DNA of 64,000 nt from Aliikangiella sp. G2MR2-5 (GTDB lineage: Bacteria; Pseudomonadota; Gammaproteobacteria; Enterobacterales; Kangiellaceae): the NCBI RefSeq assembly GCF_015687155.1, contig NZ_JADPQF010000007.1, forward strand, positions 182,321 through 246,320. Direction: 5' to 3'. Below the pieces are notes generated by a model, which searched no databases, was not told the DNA's origin, and saw only the letters and a list, made by a program, of their open reading frames with translations. Positions 35,575 through 45,343 of the stretch are shown here, one piece after another (the first letter of the stretch is position 1; the number at the start of each line of letters is the position of its first letter). Position numbers and translations under genes: made by a program.

Positions 35575-37482
35575 CTACTTTTTTACCAGAGCTACTTTTT
35601 TATTATCGATCCATCGATTAACTTTGGCTTCGAGTACTGTCATTGGGACTGCTCCACCGAGAAGAACCAAATCGTGGAACTCAGCCAGGTCAAATGCATC
35701 TCCCAAGGCACTTTTTGCAGCTTCTCTTAATGAAAGTATTTTAAGCATCCCAAGCTTATAACCCAACGCCTGTCCCGGCCAAGCAATATAACGCTCAATT
35801 TCCGCAACTACATCTGACTCAGCAGAACCAGTCGTTTTTGCCATATATTCAATCGCTTGCTCTCTAGTCCAACGTTTATGATGAAGGCCAGTATCGACTA
35901 CCAGTCTGACCGCTCGAAACAACTCAGCCTGTAGCCTTCCTAAATTACCAAATGGATCATTTTGGTAGAGACCTAACTCGTAAGCAATTTGCTCAGAGTA
36001 AAGCGCCCAACCTTCAATGTAAGCGTTGTAAGGTGCAATTCTTCTCAAAAATGGCAAATCAGCTTGCGCAAGATTCAGGGCAACCTGCCAATGATGACCA
36101 GGGTTGGCCTCATGGTAAGTTAACGACTTCAAACTGAACTTTGGATTTGCCTTCATATCTCTTAGGTTAATCCAGTAAACGCCTGGCTTCGTTCCATCCA
36201 CAGAGGGAGAGGTATATTGACCTCCAGGCGCACCATCTTGTATTTCTACCGGAAATGCTCTTACTTCAACTTCATAGGGTGGCTTTGTTTTAAAAACAGG
36301 TGCCATTTTCTTTGTTATCTCTTCAATATATCCGTTCAAGTCTTTTAACAGTGCTTTCTTACCTTCATCAGTTTCAGGATACAGAAAACGAGGCTCATCG
36401 TTGAGTTTAACCATGCGCTCACCGACACTTCCTTCTTTGTAACCCTGCTCTATCAAAATACTATCCATTTCCATACTGATACGTTTAACTTCATCAAGCC
36501 CAATCTGATGAATTGCGTCAGCACTCAATCGACTGTCACCCAGTTGAAGTATGGCGTCCTGGTAGTACTTTTCACCGTCAGGTTGCGCCCATACACCGGA
36601 TTCATCTGGGGCTTTGTCCGCCATATTTTTAACTTTTTCCGCCATCCCCTGGTAAGCAGGATATACAATCTCTTCCATTTTCGCGGCAGCCTGTTTGAGC
36701 AAGGATTGCTTTTTGTCTTCAGAAATCGTTTGCAACTTTTCCAATTTTTCTTCAAAAGCCTTAATCAACATGTGTTCTTGTACTTCAGCCTGAGTAAAGC
36801 CTTGCAGATAACTTACCGCTCCATTCAAAACGACCTTGGGTGCAATCCACCCTTTAGCCGCATCTGCATCAAATTTTTGCATAACACTCGCTATCATTTG
36901 ATCGAACTTTGCAAGTCGCTCAACATAATCAATGGCATCCTGCTCACTGGTAATTTTGTGATCATTTTGAATATATCTTGGAATATCAATTAACGGTCCA
37001 TTTATTTGATTAACAACATAAGGAGAAAGTCCCATCCAAACATCGATATATCCAATAGAGAAATCCGGGTGTCCAGCAAAATATCGCGCCAGACTAGTCA
37101 TTACCTGTTTATTCTCTACCTGCTCTCTGGACAATCCCTCGGAGGGAAAATTCTTGATTTGATTGGAAATATCCAGAAGTATTGCTCTTAACTCGGCTTC
37201 ATTTGCAGCAGAATAATCTTCCATTTTGTTTTGATAATAACCACCCGCTAAACTTTCCTCTAACCCATACAAGGTGGCAGACAGAGAGCGCTTGATAAAA
37301 AGCGCTTTTGCTGCATCTTCATACAGATTGGCCAACTGCTGTTCCTGAGTACTTTCATTTTTCAACTCTGAAACGACAGCGGAGTCGCTAGCTGGTTGTT
37401 GTTTATCTATGTCTTTGGAAGAGTCGCATGCAGATATCAGTGCAGTCGCTGAGAAAATCGTCAGTAAGAGTTTTAACTTCAT
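35575..37482 (-). CDS. DUF885 metallopeptidase-like lipoprotein
   Basis: The ATG at 37482 begins MKLKLLLTIFSATALISACD, a signal peptide with lipobox ISAC; an ATG at 37512 would add ten residues. The 635-residue protein is a DUF885 member: HEANPGHHW near residue 460 (an HExxPGHH zinc-type motif), EGWALYSE about 30 residues later and RLVVDTGLHHKRWTREQAIE. Such proteins are thought to be zinc-dependent carboxypeptidase-like enzymes of the cell envelope. The complete set of motifs suggests an active enzyme. Substrate unknown. Confidence 0.88.
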   Translation of the reverse strand: MKLKLLLTIFSATALISACDSSKDIDKQQPASDSAVVSELKNESTQEQQLANLYEDAAKALFIKRSLSATLYGLEESLAGGYYQNKMEDYSAANEAELRAILLDISNQIKNFPSEGLSREQVENKQVMTSLARYFAGHPDFSIGYIDVWMGLSPYVVNQINGPLIDIPRYIQNDHKITSEQDAIDYVERLAKFDQMIASVMQKFDADAAKGWIAPKVVLNGAVSYLQGFTQAEVQEHMLIKAFEEKLEKLQTISEDKKQSLLKQAAAKMEEIVYPAYQGMAEKVKNMADKAPDESGVWAQPDGEKYYQDAILQLGDSRLSADAIHQIGLDEVKRISMEMDSILIEQGYKEGSVGERMVKLNDEPRFLYPETDEGKKALLKDLNGYIEEITKKMAPVFKTKPPYEVEVRAFPVEIQDGAPGGQYTSPSVDGTKPGVYWINLRDMKANPKFSLKSLTYHEANPGHHWQVALNLAQADLPFLRRIAPYNAYIEGWALYSEQIAYELGLYQNDPFGNLGRLQAELFRAVRLVVDTGLHHKRWTREQAIEYMAKTTGSAESDVVAEIERYIAWPGQALGYKLGMLKILSLREAAKSALGDAFDLAEFHDLVLLGGAVPMTVLEAKVNRWIDNKKVALVKK

Positions 37483-37620
37483 TAAATATTGTTCCCTTAA
37501 AAATATAATCAATTTCTTTTGTTCTAATTACGATAGACTTTACCAAAAGTGACGACTTCGTCCAGTCTTAATTCGCGCAAAAAATCATATTGTACACCAT
37601 ATAAACATTACCTGTGAACC

Positions 37621-37647
37621 AAAAAAAGAGTGCTCAAAAGCACTCTT
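37621..37647 (-). terminator. rho-independent terminator
   Basis: AAGAGTGCT/AGCACTCTT stem with a 4-base loop, followed on the minus strand by a T-run. It lies 31 bases after the TPR gene stop at 37679. Confidence 0.9.
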
Positions 37648-37678
37648 AAATTGATTTTTATTTCTAGCCTGACGAAAC

Positions 37679-39331
37679 TTAGATTGCCGATAGTTTAGCT
37701 ATGTATTTATTTACTTTCACTGAAAGGTGGTCATATTGTTTACCAAGTAATTGTCGAAGCTCATTGTCCCTTACAAAACCTATTTTCTGACGAAAGTCAT
37801 TTTTGATAATTCGCATTCTTTCCTGAGCAGCTTTTACATCTTCTATCGAGTCCATCTTTTTAAAACTAAAACCTTCCTTTTTTAACTTGTCCAGACGAGC
37901 ATGATGTTTGACGATAACTTCTGTTATTGGAGCAGTCAGTGGAAGAGCCATCATTTCTATTTGCTCTGAAGTTTCAAATGGGTTTGTTTCGCCGCTATTG
38001 TTAGTAACAACAAACTGTCCATTTTCCAACTCGCTTTCCAGCTCAATAATATTTAATTTTTTCCATTTACGAGTAATAAGAGAAAATAACCATGCTACAA
38101 AACTTGGTTTTAATGGTTTCATTTGAAAAGCAGCACCGCAGGAAAGTCCATTTTTTGATAAGAAAAGTTTCATTAATACTCTCTGACCAAGCCTCTGAGT
38201 CAATCCTCTCGGCTCAAAATCCCCCAGACATCGATAATTAAAACGACGCAATTCAGACTGAGTATTACGGCAATATTTTTGCGCAGAACTGGTAAAATCT
38301 TCGATATTAACCGGTTGAATGTCGGCATTGGGCTCACTCGCATTCGCTATAATTTCCTGAGCAATACTCAAAGCTGTCATTTCATCAGGATCGTCAACTA
38401 TATCGTTAATAATAGACTCTAAAGACTCTCCGGCAACAAACTGCTGAGTCATAGCTTCCACCAGAGTGTTAGCCATATGCTCTTCTTGAGAAATAGCGCC
38501 AAGCGGACTTTCCAGTGGACTAGCTAAACTATCTTTTAAATTTTTAGCAAAAGCTTCTCTTTCTCCGCGCCCATTATTTTGGCAACCGTTTTTGAGCTCT
38601 TCTATATAGGCAACTAATTCACTACGTTCATCTGATGGGATATTTTGCGACTTGCCAACGAGTAAAATTGCTCGATCAAAGTCGCTCTCGGCACTTTCGA
38701 ATTCTTGTAACTGTTTAAAAGTATGAGCTCGTTTCAGGTATACCTGCCATTGGGAAGGGGATAATTTTATTGCAGCAGTTAAGTCCGCTATGGTTAACTT
38801 TAATGGACGAACAGCATATGTCATTCCAAAACTGTCCTGAATAGTCTCAGCTCCCGCTTTAGGAGTCAGAGCTACCCCTTCGTAAATGCTCGCTCTCTCA
38901 ATTAGAAATTCTACTCGACATTCGGGTCTTTGTTTGCTGGCCTCATCAAATAATTGATGCATTTGCTTTATCTGATTCAGCTCAACCAACAGGTGGGCTT
39001 TTTGAATGATAAGGGCGGGGTCACTATTGTTCGCCTCGAGACCTTTATCGATGACTCTCAAAGCAGTTTCGGTCTTGTCCTCTTCAGAAAAAATGTATGA
39101 AAGTCTTAACCAGTGCTCGCTATTTTCAGGGGCTCTTTTGACAAGACGCTTGTATACTTCTTTAGCTTTATCCCACTGTTCCAGTGATTCGAAAGCCGAA
39201 GCGACTTCGAGCATCACATCAGGATTATCCTTATCTGACAAATAAAGCGGCTTTAACAGTTTCAGTGCCTGTTTCGCTTTATTCTCTTCGATAAGTTCGC
39301 GCGCTTTTTCTAATTGGCTAACAACTTCCAT
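37679..39331 (-). CDS. TPR-repeat protein, unknown function
   Basis: The ATG at 39331 has AAAGGAG five bases upstream; a longer frame to 39367 is less likely. The 550-residue cytosolic protein has TPR repeats in the first 260 residues (ALKLLKPLYLSDKDNPDVML; QWDKAKEVYKRLVKRAPENS). The C-terminal 190 residues are mixed and unrecognised, with a short hydrophobic patch (AWLFSLITRKWKKLN). It ends with a terminator and appears monocistronic. Confidence 0.72.
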   Translation of the reverse strand: MEVVSQLEKARELIEENKAKQALKLLKPLYLSDKDNPDVMLEVASAFESLEQWDKAKEVYKRLVKRAPENSEHWLRLSYIFSEEDKTETALRVIDKGLEANNSDPALIIQKAHLLVELNQIKQMHQLFDEASKQRPECRVEFLIERASIYEGVALTPKAGAETIQDSFGMTYAVRPLKLTIADLTAAIKLSPSQWQVYLKRAHTFKQLQEFESAESDFDRAILLVGKSQNIPSDERSELVAYIEELKNGCQNNGRGEREAFAKNLKDSLASPLESPLGAISQEEHMANTLVEAMTQQFVAGESLESIINDIVDDPDEMTALSIAQEIIANASEPNADIQPVNIEDFTSSAQKYCRNTQSELRRFNYRCLGDFEPRGLTQRLGQRVLMKLFLSKNGLSCGAAFQMKPLKPSFVAWLFSLITRKWKKLNIIELESELENGQFVVTNNSGETNPFETSEQIEMMALPLTAPITEVIVKHHARLDKLKKEGFSFKKMDSIEDVKAAQERMRIIKNDFRQKIGFVRDNELRQLLGKQYDHLSVKVNKYIAKLSAI

Positions 39332-39847
39332 AACTTCTCCTTTCACCAACTGCGTCTTGGCGCGCACAGTAACGACAAAAAAGCCCTAAAACAAGTAAAT
39401 ACTTGGCAATTTGGTCATCAATTAGTCAAATTTGAGAGACCGTTCAAGCTATTCCACTAGCTAACTAGTTAATCTCTCTAACTTTTTTATAACATTGAAT
39501 TCAATATTAAAAGTAGTGGTAATCTTTCACACTTTTTTAAAACATCGAAATTTATCTGTCGTCACACTGCGTGAAGACTATTTTATATATCTTTTAAAAA
39601 AGCAGCCTCGAGCACGAACATTCATCAGTCGGATAAAAAATTAGCAGTTCTTCATTTGAACTTCTTCAAGACGACCTGGTCAAAAATCACACAATGTGAC
39701 TCAGATCATCGCGTATCTCAAAATTAATGTGTAACCTGAAAACCAGTAACGATTGAGAGTTAGACATTTGTTCTATGCCAATTGTTTAGATAGGGAATTA
39801 CTAGATTATTTGGGAGTTAATAAATCACTTTAGCGGGGTTTATAACC
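39332..39847. other. intergenic, AT-rich
   Basis: About 515 bases between divergent genes, with TTTTTTA/TAAAAG runs but no convincing gene or strong hairpin. Promoters are expected but not placed. Confidence 0.45.
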
Positions 39848-40072
39848 ATGAAGAATATACTCGGGCATCTCTGTTTTGGATGTATCGCAGGCATTACTGC
39901 TGGGGTAGTACTTTTTTCGATTCTCGCTTTGCTGATATTTAATATCAACTTTAGCATTATGCAAATTCTCGCAATGTATGGCATAGCGCTTTTAATTGGC
40001 TTGATAGTAGGTGCAATTGCAGGCTTTATCAATGGCTACCGCTGTGATCGCTCTAATCATCTCCCGCATTGA
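39848..40072 (+). CDS. small membrane protein
   Basis: The protein has 74 residues with two transmembrane helices (about 8-32 and 36-60) and a polar CDRSNHLPH tail. The ribosome site is weak. A minus-strand frame overlaps most of it, but this strand gives the better hydrophobic profile. It could be a two-helix membrane stress or toxin-like peptide; function unknown. Confidence 0.5.
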   Translation: MKNILGHLCFGCIAGITAGVVLFSILALLIFNINFSIMQILAMYGIALLIGLIVGAIAGFINGYRCDRSNHLPH

Positions 40073-40125
40073 ACAACCCCTTTTAAGGTAGAGACTGAAC
40101 AATCGATTTTCAGGGCTATGTATAT

Positions 40126-40608
40126 CTAGTCGATCTGTTTAATTCTGATTGAGTCGAACTGACGCTTGTCAAAGTCAGTTTCGGCTTTTGATATCATCTT
40201 AGGTTCAAACTCGTCGCTTGATTTAACTTTCAGATGATAAAGTCTTACCAGAAACAGTCCGCTGGCAAACCCTAAAAGTCCGGTTAAAATAATGAAGTTT
40301 TCTGACCAATTAGAAAGTTGCGCGACTAAGGCAAAAGCTAACATTGAAAAAAGAGGGAGTATATAAACAACTAGAGACGCTCTGGTAACAGCTGCTTTGG
40401 GAAGAGCAATCGTTACCTCATCACCAACTCGAGCTCCAAGGTGGTTAGCAACTTTGGAAACAAAGATCTTATCTCCAATATACTTTTCGAGAATACCATT
40501 GCCACAAGTCGACTCTACCTTGCAAGAAGCGCAGGCGAGTTTTGCCCGGGTATTTACCCAGGCTTCTCCAGCTTCAATATGTGTTACCAGACCTTTTTCG
40601 GTGAGCAT
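40126..40608 (-). CDS. rseC: RseC/MucC family regulator, SoxR-reducing system protein
   Basis: I start at the ATG at 40608 (MLTEKGLVTHIEAGEAWVNT). The 160-residue protein has the N-terminal Cys cluster CASCKVESTCG and two transmembrane helices (about 83-103 and 108-129), as in RseC/MucC. RseC modulates sigma-E and is linked to SoxR reduction. It lies 74 bases after rseA on the same strand, so it is likely the last gene of the rpoE operon. Confidence 0.88.
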   Translation of the reverse strand: MLTEKGLVTHIEAGEAWVNTRAKLACASCKVESTCGNGILEKYIGDKIFVSKVANHLGARVGDEVTIALPKAAVTRASLVVYILPLFSMLAFALVAQLSNWSENFIILTGLLGFASGLFLVRLYHLKVKSSDEFEPKMISKAETDFDKRQFDSIRIKQID

Positions 40609-40682
40609 CGACATGCAGTACCACAAAGAAATACATTTGGAAGAACAAATACTGCTAAATAGACATCTGGCAAGTGTTCTAA

Positions 40683-41417
40683 CTAACGCTTGCCTTCTTC
40701 TTTTAATAGCGGATCTTCGGTCATTTCAGAAGGCTTTTTCATATTACGTAACTCTTGCTGGAAACGGCTCACAGGCTCTTTCGTTTCGATAATGTAAGAA
40801 CCTACCAATACGTCATCAGCCCCAACAAGCTGTTCATTAACCTTAAAGTTACGTCTACTCATTTGATCTAACATCTTCTGAATATCATCCAGTTTCGCTT
40901 GTTCTGCACTATCTGCCGGTGAAAGTTCGAAATCTAGCGGAGAACTGACGGATGTTTTGTTTGTACCATCTTCAGTTGCAAAAGTAGCTTGACCAGAAAG
41001 ATTTTCATCAACACCGGAATCCATTAACTGGACAGAGAAAACCATGGCAAAAGCAATTGAAGCAGCAACAGCAAAGCCACCTCCAAATCTTCTCCAGGAT
41101 GAAATCTGAATCACATTGGTTCCACCGACAGGCTCTTTCTCGGCGAGTTCAAAGTCAACAACGTTACCCTTCTCTGACTGCTGATCTAGCGAATATGAAG
41201 GCTCAGCAGCGAGTTTCGCTGAGAGTGACTGAGTAAATTCATACGAACTGTACGCTGAATTTTGTTTGGTCAACACCGCACGTACAGCATGGTAACGAAA
41301 CCAGGATTTTGCCTGCTCTTGATCTGAAATTAAGCTATCGATAGCTTCTTCAGATACTTGATCATCCATAAGATCAGACAAGTACTGCCTATCTGCGGTA
41401 GGTATTTTATCAACCAT
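40683..41417 (-). CDS. rseA: anti-sigma-E factor RseA
   Basis: The protein has 244 residues. The N-terminal 90 residues match the RseA sigma-binding domain (LSDLMDDQVSEEAIDSLISD, then ARAVLT-like RYHAVRAVLTKQ). One transmembrane helix (GGFAVAASIAFAMVFSV, about 112-128) separates it from a periplasmic tail ending in a charged region (RNMKKPSEMTEDPLLKEEGK). RseA holds RpoE inactive at the membrane until DegS and RseP cleave it. rseB, which usually follows, is absent: rseC comes directly after. Confidence 0.85.
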   Translation of the reverse strand: MVDKIPTADRQYLSDLMDDQVSEEAIDSLISDQEQAKSWFRYHAVRAVLTKQNSAYSSYEFTQSLSAKLAAEPSYSLDQQSEKGNVVDFELAEKEPVGGTNVIQISSWRRFGGGFAVAASIAFAMVFSVQLMDSGVDENLSGQATFATEDGTNKTSVSSPLDFELSPADSAEQAKLDDIQKMLDQMSRRNFKVNEQLVGADDVLVGSYIIETKEPVSRFQQELRNMKKPSEMTEDPLLKEEGKR

Positions 41418-41728
41418 ATACTCTCTCTTATTATTACTGGTTTCCGATATTGCTCAGTTGACACGAATAAATCAATATTGACTAAAAAACTCAATCCAAA
41501 ACCACGCAAGCTTCCTGTCGAATAAACCTCAAGGACATCTGAGGCAGTTATCCTCAATTTACCTGAGGATTAATAAACACTAAACTCAACTGAAAACAAG
41601 CTTTTCCACCCGGTTGAAACTGGCTTAATCAAGCAATTTCAACAGCTCTATACTGCGACCAAATAGATTCGCTGCCATTCTGACACAGTTGTTTACAAAA
41701 AGTTCACAAAAATAGAATTTTTCTCAAA
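41418..41728. other. gap between rpoE and rseA
   Basis: About 310 bases, unusually long for an rpoE-rseA operon. I see no gene or strong hairpin, but a second promoter for rseA is possible. Confidence 0.45.
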
Positions 41729-42310
41729 TTAATCCTGTTCATCCATTAATGGCTTGATATTTTCGTCAATTGCTTCTCGCGCACGAAAGATTCTGGAACG
41801 AACAGTACCTACCGGACACCCCATAGACTCAGCTATCTCCTCATAGCTCATTCCCTCCATTTCTCGAAGGGTAATGGCAGTTTTCAGGTCTTCCGGTAAG
41901 TTATCAATAGTTTCAAAAATGACTCTTTTGAGTTCATCCCGCATCAAAAGCTTTTCGGGAGAAGCATTTTCTTTTAAAGCAGAGCTTATGCCATAGTTTT
42001 CAGCATCCTGAGAATCAATATCTGTCGATGGCGGTCTACGGCCCTTAGCTGTGAGATAATTTTTCGCAGTATTTATTGCTATTCGATAGATCCAGGTATA
42101 AAACTGACTATCTCCTCTAAAATTAGGGAGTGCACGGTAAGCCTTTATAAATGTATCTTGCGCTACATCATAGACCTCAGCCTGATCGCTAATAAACCGG
42201 CCTATGATAACGAATATCTTGTTCTGGTATTTTGACACCAAAAGGTCAAATGCTCGCTTGTCACCCTGCTGAACTCGTTCCACTAACTGGGCGTCTGTCG
42301 TATTACTCAT
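41729..42310 (-). CDS. rpoE: RNA polymerase sigma-E factor
   Basis: The protein has 193 residues with sigma region 2 (AFDLLVSKYQNKIFVIIGRF and DVAQDTFIKAYRALPNFRGD) and region 4 (LPEDLKTAITLREMEGMSYE and GCPVGTVRSRIFRAREAID). It is a Group 4 sigma factor that directs envelope-stress transcription. It is divergent from nadB, the classical gammaproteobacterial arrangement, with rseA and rseC downstream on the same strand. Confidence 0.96.
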   Translation of the reverse strand: MSNTTDAQLVERVQQGDKRAFDLLVSKYQNKIFVIIGRFISDQAEVYDVAQDTFIKAYRALPNFRGDSQFYTWIYRIAINTAKNYLTAKGRRPPSTDIDSQDAENYGISSALKENASPEKLLMRDELKRVIFETIDNLPEDLKTAITLREMEGMSYEEIAESMGCPVGTVRSRIFRAREAIDENIKPLMDEQD

Positions 42311-42774
42311 TCAATTCTTCTTATTTAAATTTTTGTTATTTAAATGTCGCTTTCTTCACCAGATTTTAGCTCAAATCGTAAAATAAGGCTCTCCTGATGA
42401 TGACCCTGGCCTTCTAACAGAACTGGAAATACATTTAACTGAAACCAGTTTCTCTATTAATGGAGATAAAAAGATATTTTACCACCCTGCAGCTCAACGC
42501 GAACCGGATTTTCACAAATACCAAAGCAAAGAACTGGACCAGAAGCGAAGTAAAGGCTGGCTGCCAATATCTTTTTCACAATTTCGACCACTATCTGAGT
42601 CCATTGGCTCATGTTTGGGGAGCGATTATTGCATGAGTTGACAGCTATCGAATAAATTAAGTTCCAAATTAAAGGTAAAAAATCAGTTTTATTGCTAAAT
42701 CACTTATTATAATTGGATTTTGTGAGGTAATTTTCGCAAAATACCCGGATCTATGACAAGTTGATAACTTATTT
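42311..42774. other. rpoE-nadB divergent region
   Basis: About 464 bases between divergent start codons. A 58-codon plus-strand frame (42460-42636) is present but has no ribosome site and no recognised family. Promoters for both genes are expected here. Confidence 0.5.
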
Positions 42775-44379
42775 ATGACCATTCAACATCAATCTGATGT
42801 ACTTATTATTGGTAGTGGCGCTGCCGGCCTGACTTGTGCCCTTCAATTGGCCGAGCACTTTTCAATCAATATACTCTGCAAAAGTGAGCTTTCTGAGGGC
42901 GCCACCTATTATGCTCAAGGTGGTATAGCGGCAGTTTTGGACAACGATGATTCAGTTGAATCACATGTAAATGATACATTGATTGCAGGTGCAGGCCTGT
43001 GCAACGAAGAAAGCGTTCGTTTTACCGTCGAGAACAGTAAAAAGGCAATAGAGTGGCTAATTAAACATGGCGTTGCATTTAGTCAACAAACGGAAACAGA
43101 TGGTAGCCTGAGTTATCATTTAACCAAAGAAGGCGGACACAGTCATCGTCGTATTATTCATTCTGCAGATGCTACTGGAAAAGCAGTTCAGAACACCCTT
43201 TCAGAGTGCATTGTTAAAAATGAAAATATTCATCTGTTCGAGCACTATAATGCAGTTGATTTAATCACATCACACAAGCTCGGGCTGATAGGTCCGAATA
43301 ACCGCTGTCTTGGTGCCTATGCACTAAATAGAAATAGTGATGAAGTAGAAGTTTTTAAAGCAAGATTTGTCATACTGGCTACCGGCGGCGCTAGTAAAGT
43401 TTACCTTTATACCAGCAACCCTGACGTTTCCAGCGGTGATGGTATAGCCATGGCTTGGCGTAGTGGCTGTAGAGTTGCCAATATGGAGTTCAATCAATTC
43501 CACCCCACTTGTCTGTTTCATAGTAAGGCTCACTCATTTCTGATTACCGAAGCCCTTCGAGGAGAAGGAGCTATACTCAAGCTTCCAAGCGGTGAACGAT
43601 TTATGCCGCGCTTTGATGAAAGAGCAGAGTTAGCACCTCGAGACATAGTTGCCAGGGCAATTGACCATGAAATCAAACGGTTGGGAATCGACTGTGTATA
43701 TCTCGACATTAGTCATAAAGAGCCTGAGTTCATAAAGTCACACTTCCCAACTATTTATAAACGTCTTCTGAAGCTTGATATAGATATTACGCGCGATCCC
43801 ATCCCAGTAGTTCCAGCGGCGCATTATACTTGCGGTGGCGTTGTAGTAAATAAAGATGCAGCCACTGATCTTGGCAACTTGTATGCTATTGGAGAAGTTG
43901 CTTTTACCGGCCTACATGGGGCGAACCGTATGGCCAGCAACTCACTACTTGAATGTCTTGTATATGCTCGTGCAGCAGCCAACAAGATTATTTCTTTAAA
44001 GGATCAGCCGGCCGAAGAAGCTTGTCTTCCAGACTGGGATGAGAGCCAGGTATCCAACTCAGATGAAGAAGTAGTGGTTTCTCATAACTGGCATGAGCTT
44101 AGGCACCTGATGTGGAACTATGTGGGCATTGTTCGTACAACAAAACGACTGGAGAGAGCACAGCGGAGAATCCAGCTATTAAAACAGGAAGTCAAGGACT
44201 ACTATGCCAACTTTAAAGTCTCCAGTAACCTGCTGGAGTTGAGAAACCTGCTAACCGTTGCCGAGTTAATTATTGAATGTGCACAAAGGCGCAAAGAAAG
44301 TCGAGGGCTGCACTATACCCTGGATTTTCCACAAACTGACGAACTAGCGAAAGACACAATAATTTCCAAACTGGATTAA
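42775..44379 (+). CDS. nadB: L-aspartate oxidase
   Basis: The protein has 534 residues, close to E. coli NadB. It has the FAD motif [11 protein letters not shown], the conserved [17 protein letters not shown] and LRGEGAIL segments, and HYTCGGVVV near 358. It oxidises L-aspartate to iminoaspartate, the first step of de novo NAD synthesis; NadA would condense the product to quinolinate. Cytosolic, monocistronic here, divergent from rpoE. Confidence 0.97.
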   Translation: MTIQHQSDVLIIGSGAAGLTCALQLAEHFSINILCKSELSEGATYYAQGGIAAVLDNDDSVESHVNDTLIAGAGLCNEESVRFTVENSKKAIEWLIKHGVAFSQQTETDGSLSYHLTKEGGHSHRRIIHSADATGKAVQNTLSECIVKNENIHLFEHYNAVDLITSHKLGLIGPNNRCLGAYALNRNSDEVEVFKARFVILATGGASKVYLYTSNPDVSSGDGIAMAWRSGCRVANMEFNQFHPTCLFHSKAHSFLITEALRGEGAILKLPSGERFMPRFDERAELAPRDIVARAIDHEIKRLGIDCVYLDISHKEPEFIKSHFPTIYKRLLKLDIDITRDPIPVVPAAHYTCGGVVVNKDAATDLGNLYAIGEVAFTGLHGANRMASNSLLECLVYARAAANKIISLKDQPAEEACLPDWDESQVSNSDEEVVVSHNWHELRHLMWNYVGIVRTTKRLERAQRRIQLLKQEVKDYYANFKVSSNLLELRNLLTVAELIIECAQRRKESRGLHYTLDFPQTDELAKDTIISKLD

Positions 44380-44413
44380 TATGATAGTGAGTTAGAAAAA
44401 GCGATAGAGCACT

Positions 44414-44854
44414 CTATTTTTCAGCAATCGACTTTTCTTTCAGGTATTGGCGAGCATAGTAAACCAGTTCACTATACGCCCGAGCCCCCAGAGATACTTT
44501 ACTAAAAAACCAGTAGTGTCGATGCGTTCCATCATCAAAATGAAGCAATGAAGCAACCCCACTAATCCAGCTATCACCAATCAAATCTAGGTACCGCGAG
44601 TCCTGACTTTGCGAGTACCCTCGCATTAACCAGGACTCTCCAGTCCAACACAGATCGTCTGGAGCGCGGGTTATTCTCAGATAATTCTTATTTGAGAAGT
44701 AATATGACAAAAAGACTGAAAGAATAGCAGCAAAGCGCCAGCTCCAGTGGATTTCCGCAACTACTGCAACAACTAGCAGCGCCAGATGAAAAGCCAACAG
44801 GAAATACTTTAATTCAAAAGACTCCTTAATAGGAAATCTGGCGGCAACTTTCAT
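44414..44854 (-). CDS. YgfX/CptA-like membrane protein
   Basis: The protein has 146 residues with two N-terminal transmembrane helices (about 17-35 and 38-55) and a C-terminal soluble part with LIGDSWISGVASLLHF and HRHYWFFSK. This matches the YgfX/CptA family. The gene lies 40 bases downstream of sdhE on the same strand, as in E. coli. YgfX was proposed as a toxin acting on cytoskeletal proteins; the match is by layout and pattern, so the toxin role is only suggested. Confidence 0.8.
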   Translation of the reverse strand: MKVAARFPIKESFELKYFLLAFHLALLVVAVVAEIHWSWRFAAILSVFLSYYFSNKNYLRITRAPDDLCWTGESWLMRGYSQSQDSRYLDLIGDSWISGVASLLHFDDGTHRHYWFFSKVSLGARAYSELVYYARQYLKEKSIAEK

Positions 44855-44894
44855 AAGTCTTTTTAGTGAACCGTTGAGGGTAAGTGCAAGCTAA

Positions 44895-45155
44895 TCAATC
44901 GCGTCCCACCTGCATAACCTTTTTGATATGCTTTATAAGAGAAGCAATTTCTTCTTTTTCGCAGTCACCATATCCCATCAGCCATGTATAAAGATCAGGG
45001 TCAGCCTCTTCCAGTAAAAGAGAGAAGATCTTTTGTTCATTTTCCGATAAAGAATCAAAATGCTGCTCCAGAAAAGGAATCAAAATAACATCCAGCTCCA
45101 ACATTCCCCTGCGACACTGCCAGGCTAACTTATTTTTTAAAGAAGGTTCGCTCAT
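44895..45155 (-). CDS. sdhE: FAD assembly factor SdhE
   Basis: The protein has 86 residues with the diagnostic RRGMLELD motif near residues 15-22 and DPDLYTWLMGYGDC. It promotes covalent flavinylation of SdhA and FrdA. It is divergent from ygfZ and precedes the ygfX-like gene, the usual gammaproteobacterial arrangement. Confidence 0.95.
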   Translation of the reverse strand: MSEPSLKNKLAWQCRRGMLELDVILIPFLEQHFDSLSENEQKIFSLLLEEADPDLYTWLMGYGDCEKEEIASLIKHIKKVMQVGRD

Positions 45156-45343
45156 AACCAGAAATAAGCCTTAAGTAAACAATACGCTGATCATATCAAC
45201 CCCGCAGGCAAAGGAAAAGTCGATCATTACTTTCAGGCCAGCACCTTTTAATTGAATAAGAAGTTTTGGTTACTTTTCCGCTTAAGGTAAAATAGCTGGC
45301 AACAATCAGATTTATGTCACCACCCAAACAGGTGAAAAATACA

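Noticed and set aside
39817..40032. A 71-codon minus-strand frame opposite the small membrane protein
   Set aside because: The plus-strand product has the better two-helix profile and tail.
42460..42636. A 58-codon plus-strand frame between rpoE and nadB
   Set aside because: No ribosome site, no recognised family, and it lies in a promoter region.
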